A stretch of DNA of 64,000 nucleotides from Clitopilus passeckerianus. Its lineage: Eukaryota > Basidiomycota > Agaricomycetes > Agaricales > Entolomataceae. The stretch lies in assembly GCA_944990035.1 (NCBI GenBank), contig CALYLX010000142.1, positions 868,001-932,000 on the forward strand. Reading direction: 5' to 3'. Positions 33,460-43,789 of this stretch are shown here, in pieces; within the stretch, counting starts at the first letter, position 1, and each line of letters begins with the position of its first letter. Below the pieces are notes generated by a model. It made no database searches. It saw nothing but the letters and a program-made list of their open reading frames with translations, and was not told the DNA's origin. A program made the position numbers and the translations under genes.

Positions 33460-34858
33460 CTAATCGTATTTGCCTTTTCCCGTTGCAAAGTTGTTGGAAA
33501 CTTTGGAGAGTAAGAAATCACCATAGACGACACCCTTGCGAGGACTTTGACGCTCTTCTTTGTCCTGTAGCCTCAGTGCAGCTGCTAGTGGTTGAATGTC
33601 AGCGTTGAAGTTGGGCTCAAAGAAAAATGGTATGCTATTTCAGTTCAAGCGTCAGTAACAGTCAACCATGGTACATATAGAAGAACATACGAGACTCTGT
33701 AATTCGAGCTGCGATGGATAACCTGGTGAAGAGTTGATCGGTAGAGGCCATTGGTCCAAATCTCCCACACTACAAGGTCATATACTTCTCAGATTACGAT
33801 GAGAAAGGGCAACTAATGGACTCACTTTCACCAATATTGCAGACAACGCATCCCGGTATGGGATCTGCATTCAGCCAAACACCTTTCTCGGTTCCATTAG
33901 TTACTACATTTCCTCCCGCAGCTTCAATAGCTCCCGGTCGGCTGGAGAACACCTGAAGTGCAGAAGGTGTTGGATCGGCGTAGAGGAATCTGACCGCGAG
34001 ACCTCAAAAATAAGCTCTTTGACACTGGCATCGGAGAGGATTCCATACGTTAAGCAACCATAATCTCTATTAGAGGAAATTAGATGCAATATGGACACGG
34101 AAACCGACAAGCTTACTTGTGTGCTCCGCAAGAAAAACCATCCTCATCATTTGGTAACGGTGGGTACCCAATTATCCTCATCACCCAAAAGCTATCGTCG
34201 ACTTGGCCCCTCAGTGCCTGCCATTCTTTGTCGGTCATCCCCAGACCAAGTGCCATTCTGGTCAGATGACTATCATCAGCACTCAAAACATTATAACCCG
34301 AGGAAAGGGAAACTGACGCTCGCATGGTAATCACACCAAGAGCCTTCATCTTCTCAATCCAATCTTCATAGCTATCTTGAAATCCAGGGATGCTTGGCCA
34401 TTGGTTCTCGCCCCAGAGAGGTCGGGTCTTGTCCGGATTCGGGACAGGCTTGTAGAAGTCTATGCCTTCGTGGTTATCTGCTTTTCCATTTGTTACATTC
34501 TCCTTCAGCCTCGCATAGCCTATCATATTGAAACCACTCGAAGATGAGATGACGTTCATGGATAGAAGTATGGATAATAGCCGCACGCACCCCGAGCACC
34601 GTCCTGGTTTGACAATGAAATCTGGTCCTTCTCCGCCTGAGGTAGCCCAAAGAACGTCCTTGCTAGATCCGTCAAATGTTCTGGTACAGAATCTTGAACG
34701 TATGCCGAGATCTTAAGGTAGAAGAACCCGTATTCAACGCAAGCCTTGTGCAGAGCAGCAGCCGTGGAAGCTCTAAGGTCGTTCTCCTTAGGATCATCAT
34801 TCAAGAACGGAGCGATATCAATTATTGGGAGCGCTGCTGGATTCATAGTGGGTGCCAT
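33460..34858 (-). CDS. 2-oxoglutarate/Fe(II)-dependent dioxygenase (isopenicillin N synthase-like)
   Basis: This is an oxygenase of the 2OG-Fe(II) superfamily that uses oxoglutarate and oxygen; the substrate is unknown. The start MAPTMNPAALPIIDIAPFLN contains the IDI-x-PF motif of the DIOX_N domain, followed by ALHKACVEYGFFYL and FFGLPQAEKDQISL. The iron triad is visible as H-x-D in CGAHKDYGCLT and the distal His in STLHQVIHR. The R-x-S oxoglutarate motif (NYRVSIPFFFEP) completes the site. Six or seven exons join with consistent phase, for example CACAA|gtaagc...tag|AGATTAT restoring HKDYG. It runs in the same direction as the COG0523 gene, whose stop lies about 175 bp upstream. The C-terminus is ATGKGKYD. 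Confidence 0.9.
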
Positions 34859-35033
34859 GAAAGAGTACGAAGGAGAAGCGGAAAGAGAGACGGAAGGAGA
34901 TCCGATTTCGTAGACATGGTGGTACGCTCCGAACGCAGTCACTTGACAATTGACTCTGAGGAGGGCTCGGGTAAACAACACCCGCACGATAAGATAGGGG
35001 TTATCGTTATGAAGTATCGGGCTGAATACAAGA

Positions 35034-36547
35034 TTACTGTAAAACAGCCTCTAAACTCTTTCTAACGGTATCGTTCAGTCCCTTGCCAATAAGCACTAGC
35101 TTCCCCGCTTCAGGTGTCTCTACGCTCTCCTGCTGCTCGGACTGGAGTTTGCTAAGATCATACATGCTCCGAACACCTTGCAGGACGTATTGCTCCCCGA
35201 AGACAACATAAACAGACCTTTACATCTGAGAACCTGTACTTCTTTATCGGCGTCTGGTAGCTTGCCTTCCCAAAGTACAGATCGGATCCATTCATCGAGG
35301 CGGTTGAATTGGGTGGTGGTTAGCGTTGGGCAGGCGACCTGAAGGCTCGAAATGCCACGGAGCTCGTAGTGAGTGGGTTCGTGTGGATGGTCGTGGTCAT
35401 GGTCATCACAACCGGCGTGCTTACGGGTGGAAGATTTCGCAGGACCTTGTAGTTGCGGGGGTGCGGTGAAAGCAGATACGCCCATGATCAGACCCAGGTC
35501 CACATTTCCTTGAACTGTTCGATGGATTGGGGCTGCTGGGTTGACTTGGTGGATCATCTGCTCGACCCGTACGACCTGATACTCTTCTACTAGATCCGTC
35601 TTGTTTAGCAGGATAATATCTGAGCCTGCAATCTGCCTATACGGATTTCAGTGTGGCAAAAGGTGCGGGTAGTAGATTGACTGACCGTAAGCTTTCTCCA
35701 ACCGAATCGTCTTCCGTGGTATGGTCTTCTTCCATTTGCTGGATGTACATGTTAGTTTAATATTGAAATTTTCGGTTCTGAAATTCACCTTTTGACCAAA
35801 GACCGCATCTACTACGCAAACAACGCCGTCCAAGTTAATTTCACGGGCAAGACCAGCGGCATATTCTTCGTTCTCCCAGAACATGGCCGCAATTGGTCCT
35901 GTAAATAAAGTATCAGTAACGATTTCTCGAATAATGGAGCAACATACCAGGGTCTGCCAAACCTGTAGTTTCAAGGAGGATATGGTCGAAAGCACCCTTG
36001 CGTTGCATTAGCTTCTCGATAGTAGCCGCACCAGAGTCCTTGATGCTGCAACACAGGCAGCCGTTGGCAAGTTCAAGGACCTCTTCCTGTTCACCACTTG
36101 GATCATCCTCAGAGGCGACATTGATGGTCCTAGCTGAACAACAATGAGTAAAATAGGATTTCAGCAGGCAGAGAAAAGCTTACATTCAATATCCTACAAT
36201 AATCCGTCAGTTTACATCATTATGTGGTGCGTGCAGAAGGTGTACCGCCGTGTCGCCAAACTCGTTCACGATGACTGCAATTCTGTAACCATGTTTCTCT
36301 GTCAAGATCCGCCTAGAGCCAGTATATGAGTAGACGTGAATCGGCTTGAACGGTTCACCTACTTGAGCAAAGTCGACTTTCCTGCTCCCAGAAACCCACA
36401 GATTATGGTGAGGGGTACTCGCGTGGTGGTTGTCGCTGGCGGTGAAGGCGCTCTCTGAATCAACGTTCTAACACCCTCCCTCAGCAACTCATCGTCTTTC
36501 GACGACCGACTGGCACAAACTCACGGGATTTCCTCATCAGAGTCCAT
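35034..36547 (-). CDS. COG0523/CobW-type GTPase metallochaperone
   Basis: This is a G3E-family GTPase of the COG0523 group, related to zinc chaperones such as ZNG1. The P-loop [10 protein letters not shown] is preceded by LTII. Then come [11 protein letters not shown], the metal-binding CXCC motif in [32 protein letters not shown] and the guanine-specificity motif LLNKTDL. A histidine-rich run ([13 protein letters not shown]) and the C-terminal CobW_C domain ([22 protein letters not shown]) follow. The end [23 protein letters not shown] is in a different frame. One extra base in CCCC at 35195-35198 (plus view) joins [17 protein letters not shown] to it, ending at TAA 35034. The first intron works with the acceptor at the second AG of CAGAG. 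Confidence 0.92.
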
Positions 36548-36768
36548 CGCGAAAAGCAACACAGCTCTGGGCCTTTGAAATTGCCATTACAGGCGATCGA
36601 TCGCGTAATCTAATTTATTAGCAGTGCCGCAGACCGCGGCGAACTTGACCAACCCTGACTGATTTCGTGTCGTACCCACAGCCAGTTACGCTTGCATTGC
36701 TACCAACAGCAACACAGCACAAGCACGTTTCCTCAGTAGACGTGGCGGCTTCATCGTGACTACCAGCA
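36548..36768. promoter_or_regulatory. 221-bp bidirectional promoter region
   Basis: This is the only sequence between the divergent start codons of the COG0523 GTPase gene (36547, minus) and the phosphatase gene (36769, plus). No TATA box is obvious. Confidence 0.5.
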
Positions 36769-37810
36769 ATGAACGGAAATGTGAATCAACGTCTGACTGA
36801 AGAACAGCTGAAGAGTGTCATTCAAGGTCCAGGGGATGTAGAATGGAGGTGTGTGGCAAACGCGTTCTTTGCCCTTTGAATTACTTTTCTGAAGTTATAT
36901 GGACGCAAGATATGAAATGCGACGAGAATGTCAAGAGATTCTGCCTGGTCTTTTCCTTGGTCCTTTCGTGATATCGAAATCATTGGAGGGATTGCAGTCT
37001 ATGGGCATCACTCATGTGTACGTTGCGCCGTACTCCTGAACCGAAGACAAAGCGAACATGAGCCTGATTCTTTCAAATCTGATCAGCGTTTGCATCCGAG
37101 ATGTTAAAGAAGCCTTCTCTGTCAAACCTCGTTTCCCCGGCCACTTCCAATACCTAACATTGGATGTTGAGGATAATGAAGAGCAGAACCTCATTAGACT
37201 GTTCCCAACGTGCGTGCTCCTCTAATCCGCTTCCGATCGTCCACTGGATTCTATCATTAGAGCGAAGCAGTTCATCGACCACGCCCTCGCAGCAGGTGGT
37301 CAAGTTCTGGTACATTGCAATGGTGAGCTGGATGGATTCCTCAAATCCTACCTTCGCCTAATTGAATGTATGCAGGTGGAATCAGTCTCTCCCCCGCATT
37401 CGTCGTCATGTTCGTGATGCAATGGTATCAAATCTCTTGGGAAGATGCTCTGCACCTCGTTCAAAACCGTCGGTACTGCATCTCACCCAACAGCGGCTTC
37501 CTTACCCAAATTAAGGTAGGCACCACCATTTCTTGCTACACACGCCAACTAAACTCATCACTTCTTTAACCTCATAGGAATATGAAGCGATATATAAGGC
37601 GTCAGTCGCGGCGGCAGCTTTCCCTCTCGAAATCAGGGTCAACCGACTAGAAAGCGCCAGCAGGAGGACGACGATGATGATGAGGCGTAAGTACTCCACC
37701 GTACTTTTACAACGAACTACATACTCACATCCGACAGCGAGAACAACCGCGGCAAGCGCGTCCTCGTTTCTCCCGAATCCCAGGATGACGATGCAATGGA
37801 GATGTCATAA
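36769..37810 (+). CDS. STYX-like dual-specificity phosphatase, probably catalytically dead
   Basis: The protein has the dual-specificity phosphatase fold: QEILPGLFLGPFVISKSLE, GITHVVCIRDV, YLTLDVEDNEEQNL, then the active-site loop VLVHCNGGISLSPAFVV, and ALHLVQNRRYCISPNSGFL. The loop should read HC-x5-R. Cysteine is present but the arginine is leucine, as CTC in the DNA. The arrangement closely follows STYX pseudophosphatases, which bind rather than hydrolyse phosphoproteins. Seven exons join with consistent phase. The tail is KRQQEDDDDDEA plus a basic/acidic end, MEMS at 37807. One base is missing in TTT at 37619-37621, needed to move from SVAAAAF into the PSRNQGQPTRKRQQ frame. The catalytic change is a substitution and is not caused by that indel. 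Confidence 0.85.
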
Positions 37811-38202
37811 GCACCTGTGCATCCTTTCTCCCTGTTAATGGCCCATTCTCTAGACCTTTATAGCTCTTGTCCTCGGTCCAAATGCACCTCGGGTTTTTTA
37901 TTTTCGGTTGTCTGCCAGGATATCTTCACAAAGATTCACGTATTCCATCCACCCATCTGCCTCCACCCACCTTTCTCTACCTTACCATCCTACACAACTC
38001 CTCCCTTCGCCGTGACTATTTTACAGATAATAATATCCGAGGCGATTGCACATAACCATGATAATTTAGGAATTGCTTTTTAATCATGAATGGATACTCT
38101 TTGGTGGACCGGATTTCAAACAGGATGGATATAGCTTAATGGAACAAGCAAGAATAGGGATCGGTCAGTGTAAACCGATCCGTTAAATCGACGAAATACA
38201 CT
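37811..38202. other. Intergenic
   Basis: This holds the 3' flank of the phosphatase gene. It is pyrimidine-rich from 37900 to 38000. No gene is seen. Confidence 0.4.
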
Positions 38203-40184
38203 ATGGGCTGCCTGTGCGACTTGCGCTGTACTGTCACGGTACGGTGTGCCTTAAACTCCAATGTTTGCTCAGGGGCCCCAGAAATCAACAATGCTCCTGA
38301 ACCCGAACAACCGGCTCGTCCGAGTCCGCCACCTGCCATCTCTGCCCAATGTGCTCTGAATGGAATACAGCTTTGCTTGGGCGCTTGTGGCGGCCCATCC
38401 TTCTTGCTACCTCCCATGAGCTTAGGAATTTCCGGTAATCGACCTCCGCCTGAGCAGGACCCTCTGAACGAACAGTTCACCGCGACTGGCACACCACATG
38501 GTCCTCCGAGCGCTGGACCATCGGGTTCTACGTACGAGTATGCGCCTCACGCGTGTATTAGAGCGCACATCGCTGACAGAGCGCCTGCAGTTCTAATGTC
38601 TTCTCAAATGCCTCAGGTGTCTTTGTCGAAGGAGCCAATACGTTCAATAGTGCTGGCCGGAATATGTATAACATCAACCCTTCTATGTCGCTGACGATGC
38701 ATCCTAGTCAGTTCTAGAGAGAAAATTCTAGAGAAAAAAAATGAACGTTTCCGCTGAAGCCATACCTACAGATGTATCTATCCCTCTCCCAACAGCGTCC
38801 TCTCGTGTAAGCTTGCCACATCGTGCTACTAGCAGAGATTCACTCCTTGAACAGATGCCAGCTCTACCTGTGGCCGTATGTCCAAAATGTCGTGCCACGT
38901 TATTTATCCTGTGTTACTCACTTTGGCTGGTTTAGCCCGAATTACCCACTTTAGAGGAGGGCGAACACGATAGCGAGGTCTATGCTCGTCTTCTTCTGCC
39001 CAAAAAAGCTTGGGTGGCCGCTGTGGCAACCAGCTCCTCTCAGGAATCTTTCAGATGCTTACAGAAAGAAGGGCGTCAGTATTGGAGACGTCGGAATCAT
39101 AACCGCGGACGGAGAATTCGACTTTTTTTTCAACATCTGCTTGCCAGCCAACAATCCTATCAATCGAAATAGTGTGCCAGAGAACTTTGAACCTATCAAT
39201 CATCCAGAGATTCCGGAGGACGTCAGCTACAACCCTCGAGCATGTCTGCCTGGTAGCCGTATTGCCACCAATACGGTAGTGGAAGAACCGGGGCCGTCTG
39301 GGTAATTTCAACCCATTATCTTGCTTGTTTTCTCCACATGCTCAACATCACCTTCATAGCGGTTCTGGAGGTGAGACCTCCTCATATCGATTTGCAGCAT
39401 CTGGGGGAGCTGGCGCAATCCTAGTGGTTCCAGACGGAGGCTCTCGCCAAAACCTGCTCAATACCGGCCCTTACGTTGCCTATGCAAAACGGCATGCTAT
39501 AGACTGGTACAAGCACATCAACGGAACTCGAGGTCGAGGAGCCGCGAATGGGTCTGTTTACTTGATAACCGGGGTTGACAAGACGCAGGTCTGGGGAAAT
39601 GGGGTATATTCAGGACAAACTGGTGGCAGCGCATATCCCCTAACTTTGAGGAAGGCAGCCCTTGGGATTGAAGAGTTCGACTATGTCTATATTTGGGCAC
39701 GATCCCACTTCGCTACGACGAACCACGGGCCCAGCAAGGAATACTTCGATGATAATGACACCCTACCCTACAACCAGTGCACCTTCTTACGCGGTTTCAG
39801 GGTTGCACTCAGCGAAGGCCTCTGGGGCTCCTTAACGAAAGGTGTTGAGGTCTCCCCTATCCAGGAGGCGTCACCCAAAGCTTTGCTTCAGAAAGGCCGC
39901 GATGTCCCCTTTGGCAATCCTAGAAGTTCTGGCATTGCAAACTACCTTGGATTTTCTTCGCGGGTCTTCGGCGGTTTCAAGACCATGAAAGGTACAGAGC
40001 ACGGAGGAAACGAGAATAGTTCTGTCGTTGTTGCCTCCGCAATTCCTGCTCCTTCAATGGTGCGCATTCTCTGTCTTGTCCATCAATTTGGCGAGTTTAA
40101 CAACCATCATAGACCCTTCATCCGTCTGACCTGATAAATCAGCATCTTCTAAAGCAGGTGCATTCATTGCAAACGGAACAGTGA
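38203..40184 (+). CDS. Mushroom-family protein of unknown function (GDVGIIT / ICLP domain)
   Basis: Five or six exons are inferred. The N-terminal part is proline/glycine-rich, followed by SNVFSNASGVFVEGANTF and AGRNMYNINPSMSL, a motif that often precedes other modules in Agaricomycete proteins. The main domain has YARLLLPKKLGWPLWQP, KKGVSIGDVGIITADGEFDF, NICLPANNPIN, and after an intron GAGAILVVPDGGSRQNLL, YAKRHAIDWYKHINGTRGRG, NGSVYLITGVDKTQVWGNG, and a tail ending HLLKQVHSLQTEQ. From memory this is an expanded family in mushroom genomes with no assigned function. A run of six A at 39002-39007 must lose one A to join LLLPKKLGWPL in frame. Exon 1 limits are uncertain; ATG 38203 may be too early, with another ATG at 38416. 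Confidence 0.75.
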
Positions 40185-40505
40185 AGCATCTATGGTTTAC
40201 ACCTCAGATAGAACCCACTGGCTAACGTGGCGATCACACATGATGATGTCTGGTGCTCCGTAATAGATCAGGTGGGAGCAATAACTTGTGATCAGTTGTT
40301 TTTATTTACGTTCGAGCCGTATCCAGGATGCTGAAGTTCTACCCCATCCTACTGAGCTGATGGCCAGAATAACCCGGAAATATGAACCTGTCTGTTCAGA
40401 AGGTGAAACATAAGGAATTGCCGCGGGATCTCGAGCTAATCTTTTTGCACGGCTATAGCCGCCATATATTTCAGATTAAAGGAAGCCCCTGCTCTGACTT
40501 CGACG

Positions 40506-41078
40506 GTGAGATCGGGGATAGGGAGACTGCGCATGTCCGAAGCCACCGTTATCTCTCCTCCAAGAGTGTCCGAGAGAGATGTAGAAGCCGACGGGGGAAA
40601 TGGAGAGTGGGACGAAGCTATGTTCGAGCTCGCCAGTGCTAGAACAAGAACTAGGTGGTCCAATGCATCGCAATTCCCTCACACCGCATCCCCTTCGCCT
40701 ACTATGCCTCGTTATGTCGCCCCTGAGCGAGTGGTATTGGGAGAAACCGACATGTCTAAAGATGAATCTCATAAACTTGCTCACGCACCCATGCAGAATG
40801 CCATAGAACCCGGGATGTACGCAATGGATCGCCGGAATATTGCCACTGGCCGAATCACCAGGCGGGAGATCATCTGGGGGGACACTGATGCGACAATGAC
40901 GGCCTCCACTTCTTCTGGCCTTTCACAAGAGGGCCTTTCGTCACCTACCGCTCAGAAGTCGCAATACATCTATGCATGCCCCTCATTGGATTGCGGTGAA
41001 GCTTTCGAGACCAGCGACCTCTTACGTGCACATCAAAACGCGAAGAAGCACTTGTACGTCGGATTCGTGCCTGAGTAG
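40506..41078 (+). CDS. Small protein with C-terminal C2H2-type zinc finger
   Basis: One open frame of 190 codons is charged and low in hydrophobics. The C-terminus reads YACPSLDCGEAFETSDLLRA followed by HQNAKKH, a C-x4-C-x12-H-x5-H finger with unusual spacing. The rest contains acidic and Ser/Pro-rich stretches without a domain. ATG 40536 (MSEATVISPP) is an alternative start. It could be a DNA-binding factor or a remnant; only the finger supports function. It lies downstream of the GDVGIIT-family gene on the same strand. Confidence 0.5.
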   Translation: MRSGIGRLRMSEATVISPPRVSERDVEADGGNGEWDEAMFELASARTRTRWSNASQFPHTASPSPTMPRYVAPERVVLGETDMSKDESHKLAHAPMQNAIEPGMYAMDRRNIATGRITRREIIWGDTDATMTASTSSGLSQEGLSSPTAQKSQYIYACPSLDCGEAFETSDLLRAHQNAKKHLYVGFVPE

Positions 41079-41435
41079 CGTAAGTCCATACAATTCACAA
41101 CCTTTCCACGAGGGTAGCTTTCTCAATCGCTGTGTAGGAAATAAAAAGTCGGCGGCAAATTGTCCAGAGTCTATGGAGCGGATAAGGGGGTTCCAAAAAG
41201 CTCGGGACCTGGTCCTACCGCCCAGAGTCCCTCCCTCTAGCTATGACGAGGTCGCCTAAACGTTATCTCATACCCATGTTCACACCGACTCTTGTGATTG
41301 CTCCTGCAATATCCCTTTAAACTAATTTACAATAAATATACCTTGACAACCACAGGGTAGCTTGTAAATACCTTCCATGAATGAAGGTTCGTCTACTCTG
41401 CGGTCGGAAAAGCAACGAAAAGCCCTGTGCTGCGG

Positions 41436-42936
41436 TTATAGCGACTTTATCTTTGCTTTTTCTTTCTCTTGGATGACACGTTTGGCGTGGACGTCTACGG
41501 GAAATGAAGTCCTTTATAAGTTTGGATTGTGTATAGTTTTGCAAAGAACGAACCTTTTCGTTTAACGAAAGCCTCTACAGAAATACCAGCGAACACGATA
41601 CCAGCTCCAGTCCACTGACCAGAAGTGAGCGTGTGGTTATAGACCACGACGGAAAGAAGCATGGTGAACATCTTGCGGGTGAGCGTTATTGTCCTACAAA
41701 ACAATTATCATCAGTTTAGGTCAGGTCAATTAAGGAAGAAAGGAAACACATACACCAAAGTCAACGATCCAAAATGCTGGAGCGTCTCGAAGATGAACAG
41801 CTGTCCCAACGCACCCGTTAGTGCAAACTGCACCAGCGGGGAAATAATCGAGGGGTGGTTCTGGATGAACGCCAACGCGCCCATCAATTCTGATTTCCCG
41901 TCCGTCGAGGGGTGAATAACGGGGATGTACGGTAGAGGCAAGACAGACAAGAGCGAAGTGAGGATAGTGCTGGTAGCGTTAATCCAGAACATCATCTGCT
42001 GGCCCGTAACCTTATATCTCGAGAATATCTCATCCTGTGTCGAGTTCACAGCTCCGTCAAGGAGGAGATTGATCAAGAGGTAGGCAATTCCGATGAATTG
42101 ACTATAGGCACTTTGGGCTGCAGCGGCACTTCCTGCTCCATGCCCCTTCTTCTTTCCTCCTTTCTCACCGCCGAAGCCCATGAAGACAGTAATGCCTAGA
42201 GTGACCATCGCTACGACGAGGTACTTGTGCGGGGCGAATTTCCTGCGGTACAGGAGGACGTTCATGATCATCACTGGGACGAGTTTGCACGACTTGCCAA
42301 GGACCATGGCGGGGTAGGAGATGTACGAGAGGGCAGCGAAGCCGAATGGGGCGGCGCAGGTTATGAAGACGGAGGTTTGTAGATATCGGAGAAGAAGGGA
42401 GCGGCGGGAGAACCGGGTGTTTGGTTTTTCGGGGTGGGTATGGGAGTGGCCGTTGGTGTAGCCGTTTGCTTTACCGTTGGATTTGGGTTTGGCTGAGCCG
42501 TTGGAGGCGGGTGTGGGTTGGGCGTGCTCGAGACCTAGGGAGACTGTGAGGGGCTCGGAGGGTTTGCGTCGGAAGAGGATGTAGAGGAAGGCGGAGAGAC
42601 AGCTTAGTGCGCTTTGGCATGTGTTCATAAATATTGGGTTGTGGAACTTTTCGGGTTTGGAACCGTCTATTGATTCGAAGGGGACGGATACTGAGGATGC
42701 ATTGGTTAGGGTGCTTGGTTAAGACATCGTGCTAAGAGATATACTTACATCGTTCTTGAGCAATTGCCCACACCTAGAAGAACTCAAATTCAACATATCT
42801 TCGCCATGAAATATCAACGAAACATACGAGGAACATTGTATAAACGCCTGCAACGCAGACGACCAATCTACAATTCACATTTCAAATTAGCACCACTCTT
42901 CACTCCGCTCGATTGAACTCACCTAACAAAGGCCAT
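41436..42936 (-). CDS. HUT1: UDP-galactose/nucleotide-sugar transporter HUT1 (SLC35B1-like)
   Basis: This is a multi-pass ER membrane protein of the SLC35B family, linked to ER nucleotide exchange. The first exons give [26 protein letters not shown] and [19 protein letters not shown]. The large exon has [18 protein letters not shown], a long central hydrophilic insert near the start ([15 protein letters not shown]), [18 protein letters not shown] and [19 protein letters not shown] later exon has [40 protein letters not shown]. The C-terminus [16 protein letters not shown] ends KIKSL, which fits a K-x-K-x-x ER retrieval signal. All junctions keep frame; the stop is TAA at 41436-41438. Confidence 0.92.
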
Positions 42937-43789
42937 GCTTATTCCTGGCGTCTAATAGGGTATACCAAATCAAAACCAGCAGTAGTAATCCGCAGCCTCT
43001 TGAGTTACTGCAGTCAAAGTTGACGGTGTTAACAAAAACTGAGGAAGCTCGGAACGGAAGGTCAATCAAAGTCGCGATCGGCGACGTGTCCGGATACGTG
43101 TCATGGCTACCCCTAACCCTAGACCCGGTGTATTATCGGCTTGTTACTCCGTTTGGTTAATCTAATCGAAATTGGCTGTAACTTGCAAGATCACAATCAG
43201 CAGGGTCGTCGTCGGCCTGTAGGCGGTGAAACTTGTGTGGAGGTATTGGTGCTGGGTGGTAGAGCGTAGTTATCTGTAAGGTAATGACTTTGCACGGCTC
43301 CGTGAAGCTGCGTAGCGAAACATCTCTCCTCTGAACACAATCCATCCAACAGGCTTTCAATTTCGGCCGAGAATTTTGACATGCCAACTGTCCTCGGACC
43401 GCATGTTCAGGGGTCTTAGCGTTACTGATGTTCTCGTGAGCAGTGTCGTCTGACTGGTCTTGAGGACCAATTGCCCCCGTTCATCGACGCCACACGCGCC
43501 AATAGCACGTTCCCCGCTGACAACGTTCGTTGGAGTTTATATACACAGCAACTCCAAGGCTTCTCGAAGGCACCAAGCTCACAATTTCTCGAAGATCCGG
43601 GGCTGTACTGCCACATAAATTTCCATACGCGGTAATTCTTGGCCTATTTTCGCGTAACACCCCTTTGTGACGGAAGCGGTCCACCGTGACTCCGGGTTGG
43701 CCCATTCTCCATTTTACCCACTAACCACCACCACTGCAGCCAACCAAAGACTCGCAGTTGCAAACTGAACTGATTTAACGTATCGGTTC
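42937..43789. other. Divergent intergenic region
   Basis: This is 850 bp between HUT1 and the kinase gene. Two overlapping minus-strand frames (43157-43387, 43197-43382) are too short to support. It contains a short telomere-like CCCTAACCCTAG at 43111-43122, judged coincidental. Confidence 0.4.

Noticed and set aside
43111..43122. CCCTAACCCTAG telomere-like sequence
   Set aside because: Only two partial units are present, surrounded by ordinary genes; not an interstitial telomere array.
43197..43382. Small minus-strand ORF starting MSKFSAEIESLLDG
   Set aside because: It overlaps a second equally long frame and has no supporting family. It is possible but unsupported.
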